From CAVVZJ01 sp963752755 (GTDB lineage Bacteria > Planctomycetota > Planctomycetia > Isosphaerales > Isosphaeraceae), in the NCBI GenBank assembly GCA_963752755.1, contig CAVVZJ010000013.1, forward strand, positions 62,001 through 126,000: a DNA stretch of 64,000 nucleotides. The letters run 5' to 3'. Position numbers and translations under genes: made by a program. The stretch's first letter is position 1, and every line of letters starts with the position of its first letter. Shown here one piece after another: positions 37,157-46,231 of the stretch. The notes under the pieces are model-generated. The model ran no database searches. It was not told where the DNA came from and worked only from the letters and a program-made list of their open reading frames with translations.

Positions 37157-37540
37157 ATGGCTGGCCCCTACAAGCGGCGCAAATCCGCCAGCTTCATTCG
37201 GAACCTCTGGATCTACCGCTGGCTGATCGTGGCGGCGATCATCCTCGGGACCTTGCTCTGGTTCATCCTGATCAACAACCAGCAGGTCACCGTCCACCTC
37301 CCCTTCGGTCTGGGCCACCCGACCTCCTCGATCGGCATGGTCGTCCTCTTTAGCGCCGGCGCCGGAGCGTTGGCCGCCGTGCTGCTCACCGCCTTGATGC
37401 TGACACTCCACCGCTACAAGTTGACCTCCCCGCCGGAGAGTGAGCCGGAAGTGCCGGAGGTGACGGATGATCGGCCGCCGTCCGACTACGCCGCCAAGAC
37501 CCCTGAAGGATTTTCCGACGCCCCTTGGTCGGCGCGGTAA
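37157..37540 (+). CDS. LapA/DUF1049-like membrane protein
   Basis: A 127-residue protein with two membrane segments: YRWLIVAAIILGTLLWFILI, followed by NNQQVTVHLPFG, then SIGMVVLFSAGAGALAAVLLTALML. This is the layout of the LapA (YciS/DUF1049) family linked to lipopolysaccharide assembly. The C-terminal 35 residues are acidic and Pro-rich. GGGAGGTG precedes ATG 37157. It lies 41 bases after the peptidase and 9 bases before the lipoprotein, so probably one transcript. Confidence 0.75.
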   Translation: MAGPYKRRKSASFIRNLWIYRWLIVAAIILGTLLWFILINNQQVTVHLPFGLGHPTSSIGMVVLFSAGAGALAAVLLTALMLTLHRYKLTSPPESEPEVPEVTDDRPPSDYAAKTPEGFSDAPWSAR

Positions 37541-37549
37541 ACTACCGAC

Positions 37550-38161
37550 ATGGATGCGCCAGGACCGTCCCATCCCCGATCCGCCGGCCTCCGCCGGCTC
37601 CTCCTGCTCGCGATGGTCGCGACCCTGGCCGGCTGCGCCCAGGCAGGGCCGTTCACCGAGCGTCACACGATGATCGGCTCGCTCCGGTCGAGCGTCGCGC
37701 AACTCGAGTCGGAAAAGTACCAGCTCCAGAAGCAGGTCGCCGAGGCCCGCGCCGAGTCCCGCCGCCTGGAGGACCGCCTGGTCGAGGAAGAAGCCCACGG
37801 TCAGGCCCTCGCCAAGCAGCTCAGCGACGTCAAGCGGCTCGTCCGGAACTCCGGTCCCGACCCCATCGACCTCTCCGGTCCGACCCTCGACGACTTCCCC
37901 CCCGCCCCTCCCCTCCCCGACGATCCACGCCAGCGGCCCGCCCCCGAGGCCGCAAGGTCCCCTTCGCCCAGATTCCCGGCCAGATCCAGCCGCTCCCCGA
38001 CGACGACCCGTTCGCCCCCAGCGACGATCCCGCCTCCGACCGCGACGTCGACCCCCTCGGACCTCTTCCCGAGCCAGGGCGGCTTCGGCTCTCAGAGCCG
38101 CCTCGACTCCGCCGCGCTCGGGCTGGCTGCCCGTCGCCCGCGGCTTTGCCGCCGCGTCTAA
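37550..38161 (+). CDS. Lipoprotein with coiled coil; C-terminal frame uncertain
   Basis: The N-terminus RRLLLLAMVATLAGCAQAG contains a clear lipobox (LAGC). It is followed by a coiled coil (SLRSSVAQLESEKYQLQKQV, to about residue 105) and a Pro/Asp-rich tail. From about 37950 the frame becomes Ser/Pro/Arg-rich. The neighbouring frame reads VPFAQIPGQIQPLPDDDPF, which looks more natural, so a -1 error near 37955 and an altered C-terminus are likely. Probably a periplasm-facing envelope protein. Function unknown. Confidence 0.6.
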   Translation: MDAPGPSHPRSAGLRRLLLLAMVATLAGCAQAGPFTERHTMIGSLRSSVAQLESEKYQLQKQVAEARAESRRLEDRLVEEEAHGQALAKQLSDVKRLVRNSGPDPIDLSGPTLDDFPPAPPLPDDPRQRPAPEAARSPSPRFPARSSRSPTTTRSPPATIPPPTATSTPSDLFPSQGGFGSQSRLDSAALGLAARRPRLCRRV

Positions 38162-38304
38162 CCCCTTGCGGTGAGCCACCTCCGCGCCGATCACCTCCGA
38201 CCGCCTGGCGGGGTCCGAACCTCTCCGCTATGATGGACCTCTGAACGGATGTGGGCCGCTCCCACCGGCTCGGAGTAAGGGTACGTTGCGGTTCGAGACC
38301 CGGC

Positions 38305-38910
38305 ATGATCGCGATCATCGACTACGGCATGGGCAACCTCCGGAGCGTCCAGAAAGCCTTCGAGGCCGTGGGCCATCCCGCCGACGTGACGGGTGACCCG
38401 GACCTTGTCCGCCGCGCCGACAAGGTCATCCTGCCCGGTGTCGGTGCCTTCGCTGACGCGATTGCCGAGCTTCGCCGTACCGGCCTGGGGGAGGCGTTCG
38501 TCGATTGCGTCCGCTCCGGCAAGCCCTGCCTTGGCGTCTGCCTCGGTCTCCAGCTTCTCTTCGACGCCAGTGAGGAAGACGGCTTCCATGCTGGCCTTGG
38601 CCTCCTCCCCGGTCGGGTCGTCCGCTTTGCTGCCCGACCCGAACTGAAGATTCCCCACATGGGCTGGAACACTCTTCGCATCCTGCGGCCCTGCCCGCTT
38701 CTGAGTGGCCTGGGTCCGGAGCCCTCCGTCTATTTTGTCCATTCCTACTACGCCGTCCCCTCCGATCCCTCCGATCTCGCCGCCGAGTGCGACTACCCAA
38801 ACCCCTTCGCCGCGGTCGTTCGTCGCGACAACCTCATGGCTTGCCAGTTCCATCCCGAGAAGAGTCAGCGTGTCGGCCTCTCGATGTACGCCAATTTCGC
38901 CATGCTCTGA
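38305..38910 (+). CDS. hisH: Imidazole glycerol phosphate synthase, glutaminase subunit HisH
   Basis: A 201-residue class I glutamine amidotransferase. IAIIDYGMGNLRSV at the start, the nucleophile Cys79 in GVCLGLQLLF, IPHMGWNTL, FVHSYYA and the His-Glu pair in CQFHPEKSQ are all present. HisH releases ammonia from glutamine for HisF in histidine synthesis. hisF is not beside it here; the IS island begins about 90 bases downstream. ATG 38305. Confidence 0.95.
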   Translation: MIAIIDYGMGNLRSVQKAFEAVGHPADVTGDPDLVRRADKVILPGVGAFADAIAELRRTGLGEAFVDCVRSGKPCLGVCLGLQLLFDASEEDGFHAGLGLLPGRVVRFAARPELKIPHMGWNTLRILRPCPLLSGLGPEPSVYFVHSYYAVPSDPSDLAAECDYPNPFAAVVRRDNLMACQFHPEKSQRVGLSMYANFAML

Positions 38911-38997
38911 TCGCCCGTACGGGTCCCTCTGTACTGAACCGTGGTCATGTCACCAGGGCGGGAATGGCCCCCTACTGAGCGTTGCATAAAGATCTAG

Positions 38998-40767
38998 CCC
39001 GCATTTCTCACCGGGGGGATAGGTAGACGGTTCGCCGGACTGGTTTTGCGGTCGTTGGCTCGTTGGCGTTGATCCGGTCGGTCGCGTTTGCCGGTCGTGG
39101 CGGCCCGTTGGACGCGATCGGGGGCGGTTCTCGGCCTGGAACGGACTCCGAGGGGCCTGGCGGTGCATACGACGACGCACACCGATCGGCGGCCCGCGTC
39201 GCGGGACGTCCTGCGAACCGTCGGACGTGGACGGATCGTCAGCTCAACACCGCAGCGACGATCGGGCGGTGCCTGGACAGAATCGCCCAGGCACGGCGAA
39301 ACACGCCGGCGTACGGGCAGCCGCTCGCCAGGTGCACCCACACCCGCCGCACCGTCACCCGCACCAGCGCCCCGATCTTCAACAGCTTCCGCCGGATCGT
39401 CTGGCACTGCGCCTCGGCCAACTCCGTCCCGGCCAGGCCCAACCGCCGGAGTGCATTGAGCAACGTATACGCGATCGACGAGAAGAACAGCCGGACCTGG
39501 TTGGCCCGCATCGTGCCCGCGCTGGTGCGGTCGGCGAACAGGTGCAGTTGCTGCTCCTTGATCCGGTTCTCCATCTCGCCCCGGCCGCAGTAGTCCTGCT
39601 CATACAGCCGTTGCGCCGGCCGGTCGTCCGCCGAGGGGACACGACGTGACCACGAACCGGGGTTGGCCCCCTTGGCCAGGTGCTCGGCCTTGGCCACCAC
39701 CCGCCGCTGGCGGCTCCAAGTCTCCAACGTCTGATAGCGCAACTCGGCGAAGATCCGTGCCGGCTGCCGCGTCGCCTCGAACTGCTGCCGCGCCTGGTCC
39801 AATTCGTCGGCGATCATCGCCACCAGGCGGGTGTTCTGGGCCAGCCCGAGGACGTAGTCCACGCCGGTCTGCTCGCACCAGGCCATCAGCGGCTCACGGC
39901 AGAAACCGCTGTCGGCCCGGACGGTGATCTTGACCTCGGGCCACGCCTCACGGATCTGGGCGACGATCTGCTGGAGTTGCTTCAGCGCCCCGGCCGAGGC
40001 ATCGATGTCGGAGGGCCGCAGGCGGGCGCAGAGCAGGTGATCGCCACAGAAGATGTACAGCGGGAGATAGCAATAATTCCTGTAGTAGCCGTGGAAGAAG
40101 CGGCCGAGTTGATGGCCGTGGATCGGGTCGTCGGTGGCGTCGAGGTCGAGCACGATGTGCTCAGGCGGCGTGGGGTGGGCCTGGAGGAACAGGGTGACGA
40201 AGAGCCGCTCGACCTGGCGGATGTGGCAGGTGATCTTCTTGTAGCGGCTGTCGGCGTCGGCTCCGACGGGGGTCAACTCCAGGCGATTGAGCGTGCTCTT
40301 GCCGGCCAGCGGCTTGCCCCGGTCGCGGGGGCGTGGCCGGGTCGTGCCCTTGGGGTCGAGCTTGCCGACGACGGCGGCCAGGAGGGGGTCGCGGCGGAGG
40401 TCGTCGTGGTCGTTGAGGTCCTCGTAGCCCAGGGCCAGGGCGTAGACCCGTTGCGCGACCAGATCGGCCAGCGGGTGTTCGATGAGGTCGGGGTTGCGGT
40501 AGTCGGTGAAGCAGGCGGCGAACTGGCGGATGATGGCGGTGAGTTGCTCGGTCTTGCGGAGCAGCAGCGCGCCGCCGTCGGAGGTGATGTCGCCGCCGTC
40601 GAAGTCGGCGACGAGTTCGCGGCGGCCGAGCATGGGAAAGTCGAGGTAGGTGGCGTTACACTGTGTCTCCATCGGGCTGCCCTTTCTTGATGCCATAGGC
40701 GGTTGTGACAAACCAACCTATGGCACAAAGGGCAGCCCGATGCCATTCCCCTGGTGAGAAATCCGGG
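38998..40767 (-). mobile_element. IS1380-family insertion sequence
   Basis: About 1.77 kb, bounded by imperfect inverted ends: CCCGCATTTCTCACC at 38998-39012 and its counterpart, GGTGAGAAATCCGGG at 40753-40767. One transposase gene fills the interior on the minus strand. No exact target duplication is seen. The right end lies three bases from the IS1595-type left end at 40771. Confidence 0.8.
39239..40671 (-). CDS. IS1380-family transposase
   Basis: A DDE transposase of about 477 residues starting METQCNATYLDF (ATG 40671; an upstream ATG adds 13 residues). IS1380 landmarks: DFDGGDITSDGGALLLR, the first Asp in HIVLDLDATDDPIHGHQ, the second in VKITVRADSGFCRE, and the Glu region DYCGRGEMENRIKEQQLHLF. 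The residues after AKGANP (GSWSRRVPSA) look out of frame; the neighbouring frame gives RFVVTSCP, so a -1/+1 pair near 39640-39660 may hide here. Otherwise intact. Confidence 0.85.
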
Positions 40768-41011
40768 ATAGGCTCAAGATGGATTGCAGGGTGGTAGGTT
40801 CGGCAGGGCCAGCGCGCACTTTTATGACGATTTGGCAAACTCTGCGGTCTTGCGCCCGCTCGTCGGACCGGGTCTACCGACCACCGTGTCGTGAACCCGA
40901 CCCGGGGGTCGGAGGCAGGGCCGCCGCATCAAGATAGCGATCTGACGTAGCTTGGAGGAAGTTCGTCGGCGTACAACGGGGGCTCACCACGAGTGTCATC
41001 TCCCGACCCCG

Positions 41012-42151
41012 ATGGACGCGATCATGCCCAGCGACGGACCCGCCGCCTTCCACGACCACTTCCGAGACCTCACCGATCCCCGCGTCGAGCGGACCCGCAA
41101 GCACCCCCTGATCAACATCGCCTTCATCGCCGTCTGCGGCGTCCTCTCCGGGGCCGACTCCTTCGCCGCCATCCACGAGTTCGGCATCGACCGCCGGACC
41201 TGGCTGGCCCGCGTCCTCGACCTCAGCCCCGGCATCCCCTCCGAGGACACCATCCGCCGCGTCCTGGCCCGGCTCGACCCGGCGGCCTTCGAGAAGGCCC
41301 TGTTGGGTTGGATGCAGGCCGTGCAGGAGGTCACCGCCAAGCGGTTGGTCGCCATCGACGGCAAGACCTTGGGGGGCTCCTACAACCGGCAGGACGGCAA
41401 GGCGGCGATCCACATGGTCTCGGCCTGGGCGACCGAGAACAAGCTGTCGCTGGGCCAGGTGGTCGTGGACGAGAAGTCCAACGAGATCACGGCGATCCCC
41501 GAGTTACTGGGGTTGCTGGAACTCTCCGGAGCGGTGGTGACGATCGACGCCATGGGCTGCCAGAAGGCGATCGCTGCGAAGGTTCGGGAACGCGGCGGCG
41601 ACGACGTGTTGGCCGTCAAGGAGAACCAGCCGACGCTCTAGGCTCAGGTCCGCGAGGCCATCGACGAGGGCCTGGAGCAGGATGCCGAGCGGATCGATGA
41701 GCATCGGACCGACGAGAAGGGGCACGGTCGTCGGGAGGTCCGCACCTCTGCGGTCTTCCCAGCCCCGGAGGGGGTCGATCCGGAGGGCCTGTGGCAGGAC
41801 CTGTGTGCCGTGGGCGTGACGTTCTCGGAGCCAACGGATTCCCGGGGGCGAACCAGCCTGGAGGGGCGGTACTACATCCTGAGCCGGGGGTTGTCGGCGA
41901 AGGAGTTCGCCGAGGCCGTGCGGGGCCATTGGAGTATCGAGAATCAACTGCATTGGCAACTGGATGTGAGCTTCCGGGAGGATGAGTCTCGGGTGCGAAC
42001 GGGCCACGCGGCGGCGAACGTGAGTGTGATCCGGCGGTTCGCCCTTGGTTTACTGAAGCGTGAGAGCGGGTGCCGACGTGGGATCGGGACCAAGCGGCTG
42101 AAGGGTGCCTTGAGTGAGGAGTACCGGGAGAAAGTCCTGTTCAAGACATGA
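41012..42151 (+). pseudogene. ISAs1-family transposase, nonsense codon
   Basis: A 380-codon frame interrupted by one TAG (41639-41641). N-terminal DHFRDLTDPRVERTRKHPLI and catalytic motifs VAIDGKTLGGS, VTIDAMGCQ and the C-terminal LDVSFREDESR of ISAs1 transposases are present. The codon after NQPTL is TAG where relatives usually have an aromatic residue or similar (TAC to TAG is one change). The frame continues unbroken to 42151, so this is a recent single inactivation. It would produce a truncated protein of 209 residues. Confidence 0.85.
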
Positions 42152-42187
42152 GATAAGATGCCGTTTCCCTGGGGTCGGAGGTCGGCG

Positions 42188-43327
42188 ATGGCGAGCCCCC
42201 GCAGCAGGCGGGACGAGATCGGGGAGTCCTTCTCCGCCCTGGAGGACCCACGCTCCCCCCGCAACCGGCGGCACCCCCGGCCCGGCGTCCTGGTCCTCGC
42301 CGTCCTGGCGGTCCTCGCCGGCGCCGCCGGGCCCACCGCCATCGCCCGCTGGGCCGAGGGCCAGGCCGAACTCCTCACCGGCCGGCTCGACCGGCCCCAC
42401 GGCATCCCCGGCCAGGACGTCGTCCGTCGCGTCCTGATGCGGCTCAAGCCCGGGGCCGTCGCGGCCGCCTTCCACGCCTGGATCGCCCGCCTCCGCGGCG
42501 AGGCCATCGCCGAGACGGGCGTCGATCGCCCGGTCATCGCCCTCGACGGCCAGACGGCCCGCCGCAGCCACGACGCGAAGAACGACCGCGGCGTCCTGCA
42601 CGTCGTCACCGCCTGGGCCGGCGAGTCCGGGTTGGCCCGGGGACAGGAGGTCGGTGCCGAGAAGTCCCACGAGATCACCGCGATCCCCGAGCGGCGGAAG
42701 AGCAGCGATGTCCGGGCCGGCATCGTCACGAGCGACGCCATGGGGGCCCAGAAGGCGATCGCCGCGGCGGTCATCGGCGGCCAGGCCGACTCCGTCCTGG
42801 CCCTGAAGCGGAATCCCGAGTCGTTGCAGGCGGCGGTCATCGAGCACATCGGCGCCATCGGGACGGCCCAGGAACTCACGACGACCGATCGCGGTCACGG
42901 CCGCGAGGAGGAGCGGACCTCCCTGCCGCTGCCGGTTCCCAAGGGCCGGCCGGGTCCGGCCGAATGGAAGCGGCGGAAGTCGGTCGGCGTGGTGACGTCG
43001 CGGCGGCGGGCGGGCGGGGAGCAGAGCCTCGCGGTCCGCTACGATCTCAGCCGCCTGCCGGTGGACTTGGACCGGTTCGCCCGGGCGGTGCGCGGCCCCT
43101 GGTCGGTGGAGAACGCGGGCCACTGGACCCTCGAGGTGACGTTCCGCGAGGACGAATCGCGGATCCGCGAGCGGGGGCTCGGGGCGAACATCCCCTGGCT
43201 CGACCGCTTCACCCTCTCGATCCTCAAGCCACACCCCGACCGTCGCATGAGCCTCGTCAGGAAGCGCCGAAGCTGCGGATGGAGCGAGGGGTTCCTCATG
43301 GATGTCATTACCGCATTAACATGTTAG
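42188..43327 (+). CDS. ISAs1-family transposase, divergent
   Basis: A 379-residue frame related to ISAs1 transposases: LEDPRSPRNRRHPRPGVL, the first Asp in VIALDGQTARRSHD, the second in IVTSDAMGAQKAIA, and VENAGHWTLEVTFREDESR. It is more divergent than its two neighbours, and the usual ID/VD before the second Asp reads SD. It starts 36 bases after the end of the first ISAs1 gene. Its end overlaps that of the convergent third copy by 20 bases, which suggests a recombination junction. Catalysis may be intact. Confidence 0.8.
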   Translation: MASPRSRRDEIGESFSALEDPRSPRNRRHPRPGVLVLAVLAVLAGAAGPTAIARWAEGQAELLTGRLDRPHGIPGQDVVRRVLMRLKPGAVAAAFHAWIARLRGEAIAETGVDRPVIALDGQTARRSHDAKNDRGVLHVVTAWAGESGLARGQEVGAEKSHEITAIPERRKSSDVRAGIVTSDAMGAQKAIAAAVIGGQADSVLALKRNPESLQAAVIEHIGAIGTAQELTTTDRGHGREEERTSLPLPVPKGRPGPAEWKRRKSVGVVTSRRRAGGEQSLAVRYDLSRLPVDLDRFARAVRGPWSVENAGHWTLEVTFREDESRIRERGLGANIPWLDRFTLSILKPHPDRRMSLVRKRRSCGWSEGFLMDVITALTC

Positions 43328-44387
43328 TGTGCGGCGGCCCTGGGAGGGTCACGGCGAACCGCCGGAGCCAGCTCAGGTTGTTGCCCAGGGTCCGCTCGCG
43401 GGTGCGACTGTCGTCCTCGCGAAAGTTCACGTCCAGCACCCAGTGCATCGACTCGATGCCCCAATGGCCGCGAACCGCTTCGCCGAACCGCTTGCCGCCG
43501 AGATAGCGAGGGCACAGGGAATTCCGCACCTCGTCGGACTCCGTGCCGTCGGCATGACGTGTGATCCGCACCGAGTAGCCGATCGCCTTCACCCACGGCC
43601 AGTCCTTCGCCGGCCCGAACTCATGCGGCACCTTCGCGAGATAATACGAACGTTCGTCGATGCGGCCGTGTCCCTCGTCGAGCGTCTCATGGTACCGGTA
43701 GCGGAGGTCTTCCAGGTCGCGTTCCAGGTGATCGAGGAAGAAGGTTTGGATCGCGGCCAGGAGCTTCGGCTGGTTGTCCTTGACGGCGATGACGCCGTCG
43801 CCTCCACCGGTGACGACCTGCTCGACGATCTCCTTCTGACAACCCATGGCATCCACGGTGATGAGCGTGCCGGCCAACTCGATCTGCCCCAGGCGCTGCG
43901 GGATGGCCGTGATTTCGTTGGACTTCGCGTCGGTCGCGACCTGGCCCAGGGCGATCCCCTCCTCGCTGGCCCAGGCGCTGACGATGTGCAGCGCGCCGAG
44001 GTCCTTGGCCGTGTCGTGCGACCGGCGACAGGTCTTGCCGTCGATGGCGACGAGACGCTCGGGGTGGTCGGCGTCGGTCGAAATCGCGTCACTGATCCAG
44101 GCCGGGAAACAGCGTTGGAAGGCCTCGGGCTTCAGTGCCACGAGCAGCCGCCGGATGCAGTCGCGCGAGGGGATGCCGTTGGCCAAGGCGAGGTGCTGAG
44201 CCAACCACGCGGTACGATGCTTGGCCCAGCGGTGGATGGCGGTCGGGCCATCGCACCCGCAGATGATGCCGCCGACGGCGATGACCGCGATATCGACCAG
44301 GAGGTGCTTGCGGTTGCGCGTGTGCCGGGGGTCGCTGAGCGATTCGAAATACGAGCCGATGGAACCGACATCAACGAGCTGGGCCAT
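43308..44387 (-). CDS. ISAs1-family transposase, C-terminus replaced
   Basis: A 359-residue ISAs1 transposase: YFESLSDPRHTRNRKHLL, VAIDGKTCRRSHD, ITVDAMGCQKEIV, VIAVKDNQPKLL, LDVNFREDDSRTRER. All DDE residues are present. After NNLSWLRRFAVTL the normal last 20 or so residues are replaced by PGPPHTNMLMR at the junction with the convergent gene, so the gene is probably truncated. Upstream (44388-44481) is scrambled sequence leading into the IS1595 remnant. Confidence 0.85.
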   Translation of the reverse strand: MAQLVDVGSIGSYFESLSDPRHTRNRKHLLVDIAVIAVGGIICGCDGPTAIHRWAKHRTAWLAQHLALANGIPSRDCIRRLLVALKPEAFQRCFPAWISDAISTDADHPERLVAIDGKTCRRSHDTAKDLGALHIVSAWASEEGIALGQVATDAKSNEITAIPQRLGQIELAGTLITVDAMGCQKEIVEQVVTGGGDGVIAVKDNQPKLLAAIQTFFLDHLERDLEDLRYRYHETLDEGHGRIDERSYYLAKVPHEFGPAKDWPWVKAIGYSVRITRHADGTESDEVRNSLCPRYLGGKRFGEAVRGHWGIESMHWVLDVNFREDDSRTRERTLGNNLSWLRRFAVTLPGPPHTNMLMR

Positions 44388-44481
44388 GGAGGTCGTCCTT
44401 GGATCGGTCGGTGCCGAGTTCCGCGCCGGACCGAGGCATGCGGCAACCCGCTGACGACGATCGGATCAAGGAGATCGAGCG

Positions 44482-44805
44482 GTGCTCCATCGCGCCAGAC
44501 CGCCCAGCCCCTACAGTTATGCGCGCTGGCCGTGGGGTTACGGCCACGAGACGGTCTGCCACGCGGCGGGGGAGTACGCCCGGGATGACGACGGCGACGG
44601 CTTCTGCGAGGTGCATGTCAACACCCTCGAAGGGTTCTGGTCATTGCTGCGGTCGTGGCTTCGCCCCCACCGGGGTATCCTCCAGGAGAGCCTACCGCTG
44701 TACCTGGAGTTCTTCGAGTTCGTTCACAACGTCCGGGCTCGCGGCAAGACGCTCCTCGGAGCCCTGATCGGACAACTGCTGGCACCACCCTGCAATCCAT
44801 CTTGA
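44482..44805 (+). pseudogene. IS1595-family transposase remnant (C-terminus)
   Basis: About 100 codons matching the end of IS1595/ISXO2-type transposases: HETVCHAAGEYARDDDGDGF, VHVNTLEGFWSLLRSWLRPH, GILQESLPLYLEFFEFVHN. The N-terminal three quarters, with the earlier DDE residues, is absent. The frame ends in the 25-bp terminal repeat shared with 40771. It is the anchor for reading 40771-44808 as an interrupted element. Confidence 0.8.
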
Positions 44806-44874
44806 GCCACAGAGTTAAAGAGTTAGCGGGGGGTGCTGGCTCCGCTGACCTGCCCCCGAATTCTGGTCCAGGGA

Positions 44875-45768
44875 TTATGAGAGTGCGGGATCGGGGATCG
44901 GTACGGCGTCGGCCGGGGGGAGCGAAGCGACCCCCGGCTTGGTCTGGGCCGCTGCGAACTCCGCCGGGGTTCGATACCCCAGCGAGCTGTGCGGCCTTCG
45001 GTGGTTGTAGTCCAGGCGGTGGTCTTCGAGGATGACCTTCGCCTCCTTCAGCGTCTCGAACACCTCTCGGTCCAGAAGCTCGTCCCCCAGCCGGCTGTTG
45101 AACGTCTCGCTGTAAGCGTTCTCCCAGGGGCTCCCCGGCTCGATGTAGAGCGTCTTCGACCCACGCCGGGCCAGCCACGACTTGACCACCTCGGCGATGA
45201 ACTCCGGCCCGTTGTCGCTGCGGATGTGATCGGGCACGCCCCGCACCTCGAAGAGGTACTCCAACGTAGATACCACATCCTCGGCGGTCAGGCCCCTCTC
45301 GACCTCGATCGTTCGGCATTCCCGGGTGAACTCGTCCACCACCGGCAGCAGCTTCAGGCCCCGCCCGTCGGCCGTCTGGTCGTGGATGAAGTCATAGCTC
45401 CAGACGTGGTTCGGGCGATCGGACCGGCGGCGGCTGCAACCGTTCTCGCTCTGCCCCGACCGGCGGCGTTTCCGCTGCGCCTGCGGCACCTTCAGGCCCT
45501 CCCGCCGCCAGAGGCGGTGGACCCGCTTGAGGTTGACCGACCACCCCTCCCGCTTCAGCAACGCCCGGATGCGTCGATAGCCGTAGCGGGGATGCTCCCG
45601 GGCCAGGGCCCTGATCCGCAACAACAACTCTTCCTCTCGTTCTCGTTCGGTCCCCACGTATCGCTGGCTCGACCGGGGCACGCCCAGGGCTCGGCAGGCC
45701 CGACGCTCGGAGATCTGAAAGGCCGCCATCGCCTTGGCGACGGCCTCTCGCCTCCGGGTCGGGCTCAC
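44875..45768 (-). CDS. IS3-family transposase OrfB
   Basis: A 297-residue rve-type integrase core: HTH_21 region HPRYGYRRIRALLKREGW and the DDE residues in HVWSYDFIHDQTADG, DHIRSDNGPEF and ENAYSETFNSRLGDE. Start GTG 45768 overlaps the orfA stop as GTGA. It is normally made as an OrfAB fusion by -1 frameshifting, and the slippery heptamer lies just upstream at 45771-45777. Length and motifs are normal for IS407/IS2-like members. Confidence 0.92.
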   Translation of the reverse strand: MSPTRRREAVAKAMAAFQISERRACRALGVPRSSQRYVGTEREREEELLLRIRALAREHPRYGYRRIRALLKREGWSVNLKRVHRLWRREGLKVPQAQRKRRRSGQSENGCSRRRSDRPNHVWSYDFIHDQTADGRGLKLLPVVDEFTRECRTIEVERGLTAEDVVSTLEYLFEVRGVPDHIRSDNGPEFIAEVVKSWLARRGSKTLYIEPGSPWENAYSETFNSRLGDELLDREVFETLKEAKVILEDHRLDYNHRRPHSSLGYRTPAEFAAAQTKPGVASLPPADAVPIPDPALS

Positions 45769-46043
45769 GAGTTTCCCCGGGCGGCCTCCTTGAGGATCGC
45801 TTTGTCCAGGGCCAGGTCGGCGACCAGGGCCTTGAGCCGGGCGTTCTCCTTCTCCAGCTCCTTCAGCCGCCTCATCTCGTCGGCCTTGATGCCGCCGAAC
45901 TGATTTCGCCCGCGGTAGTAGGTGTTCTCGGCGATGCCCAGGGCCTTGCAGATCTCGGGGATGGCGACCCCCTTGGCCAGCTCGGCGTCGGCCTCACGGA
46001 GCTTGCGGATGATCTGCTCGGGCGAGTGGCGGATACGCTTCAT
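45765..46043 (-). CDS. IS3-family transposase OrfA
   Basis: A 92-residue HTH_8 protein: KRIRHSPEQIIRKLREADAE, VAIPEICKALGIAENTYYRG and a leucine-zipper-like C-terminus (LKELEKENARLKALVADLAL). It binds the element ends and dimerises. It ends RGNS with the last codons in a frameshift-prone context. ATG 46043 follows GGAGGA. Confidence 0.92.
   Translation of the reverse strand: MKRIRHSPEQIIRKLREADAELAKGVAIPEICKALGIAENTYYRGRNQFGGIKADEMRRLKELEKENARLKALVADLALDKAILKEAARGNS
45771..45777 (-). promoter_or_regulatory. Slippery heptamer for -1 frameshift (OrfA to OrfB)
   Basis: The minus-strand sequence GGGAAAC is in register G GGA AAC with orfA, an X XXY YYZ slippery site. Slipping back one base gives CTC GTG AGC, exactly the orfB frame. 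A GC-rich hairpin (GCCGTCGCC with GGCGATGGC) lies about 26 bases downstream, farther than usual for a stimulator. Confidence 0.6.
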
Positions 46044-46165
46044 CGAAAGTCCTCCTGCCCTCGTGGGCGAGAATGACTCTCATATCGGCTGGACCAGTCC
46101 AGGGGGAGCAGGTCACCGCAAGTTATTCAATATCAGATGGTTGAGGGGGAATTCCAGCGTGAAAT

Positions 46166-46231
46166 CCGTAACCCAAACTGAGCGATCCCGTAACCGAAAC
46201 TGAGCAGGTCCGTAACCCAAACTGAGCAGCT
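46166..46231 (+). repeat. Three tandem 22-bp repeats
   Basis: Three consecutive copies of CCGTAACC(C/G)AAACTGAGC plus four variable bases, starting at 46166, 46188 and 46210, with exact 22-bp spacing. Such arrays sit at the ends of IS21-like elements as transposase-binding sites. No istA/istB gene is present, so this may be a stranded end. A 9-bp stem hairpin (AACCCGGTC/GACCGGGTT) follows at 46246-46269. The 46116-46408 spacer has no gene. Confidence 0.75.

Larger units (their letters stand above)
40771..44808 (+). mobile_element. IS1595-type ends enclosing three ISAs1 genes
   Basis: A 25-bp sequence starting GGCTCAAGATGG at 40771-40795 reappears as an exact inverted copy at 44784-44808. The right copy forms the end of an IS1595 transposase remnant, so these are probably the two ends of one IS1595 element. 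Its transposase N-terminus is missing, and 3.5 kb of ISAs1 genes occupies the middle. The 240 bases after the left end (40796-41011) contain no visible gene. Confidence 0.65.
44846..46115 (-). mobile_element. IS3-family insertion sequence, complete
   Basis: About 1.27 kb with matching inverted ends (TGACCTGC..., TGGTCCAG and TATGAGAGT blocks) at 44846 and, reversed, at 46115. It carries orfA and orfB on the minus strand in the usual overlapping arrangement. No broken reading frame is seen, so the element looks able to move. Confidence 0.85.

Noticed and set aside
41639..41641. Recoding of TAG as an amino acid to explain the in-frame TAG codons.
   Set aside because: TAG terminates intact genes here (for example the PFOR beta subunit at 17854 and the HAF-like protein at 18440), and the third nonsense codon is TGA.
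46166..46231. Tandem 22-bp repeats considered as a CRISPR array.
   Set aside because: The units are directly adjacent with no spacers and no cas genes are present.
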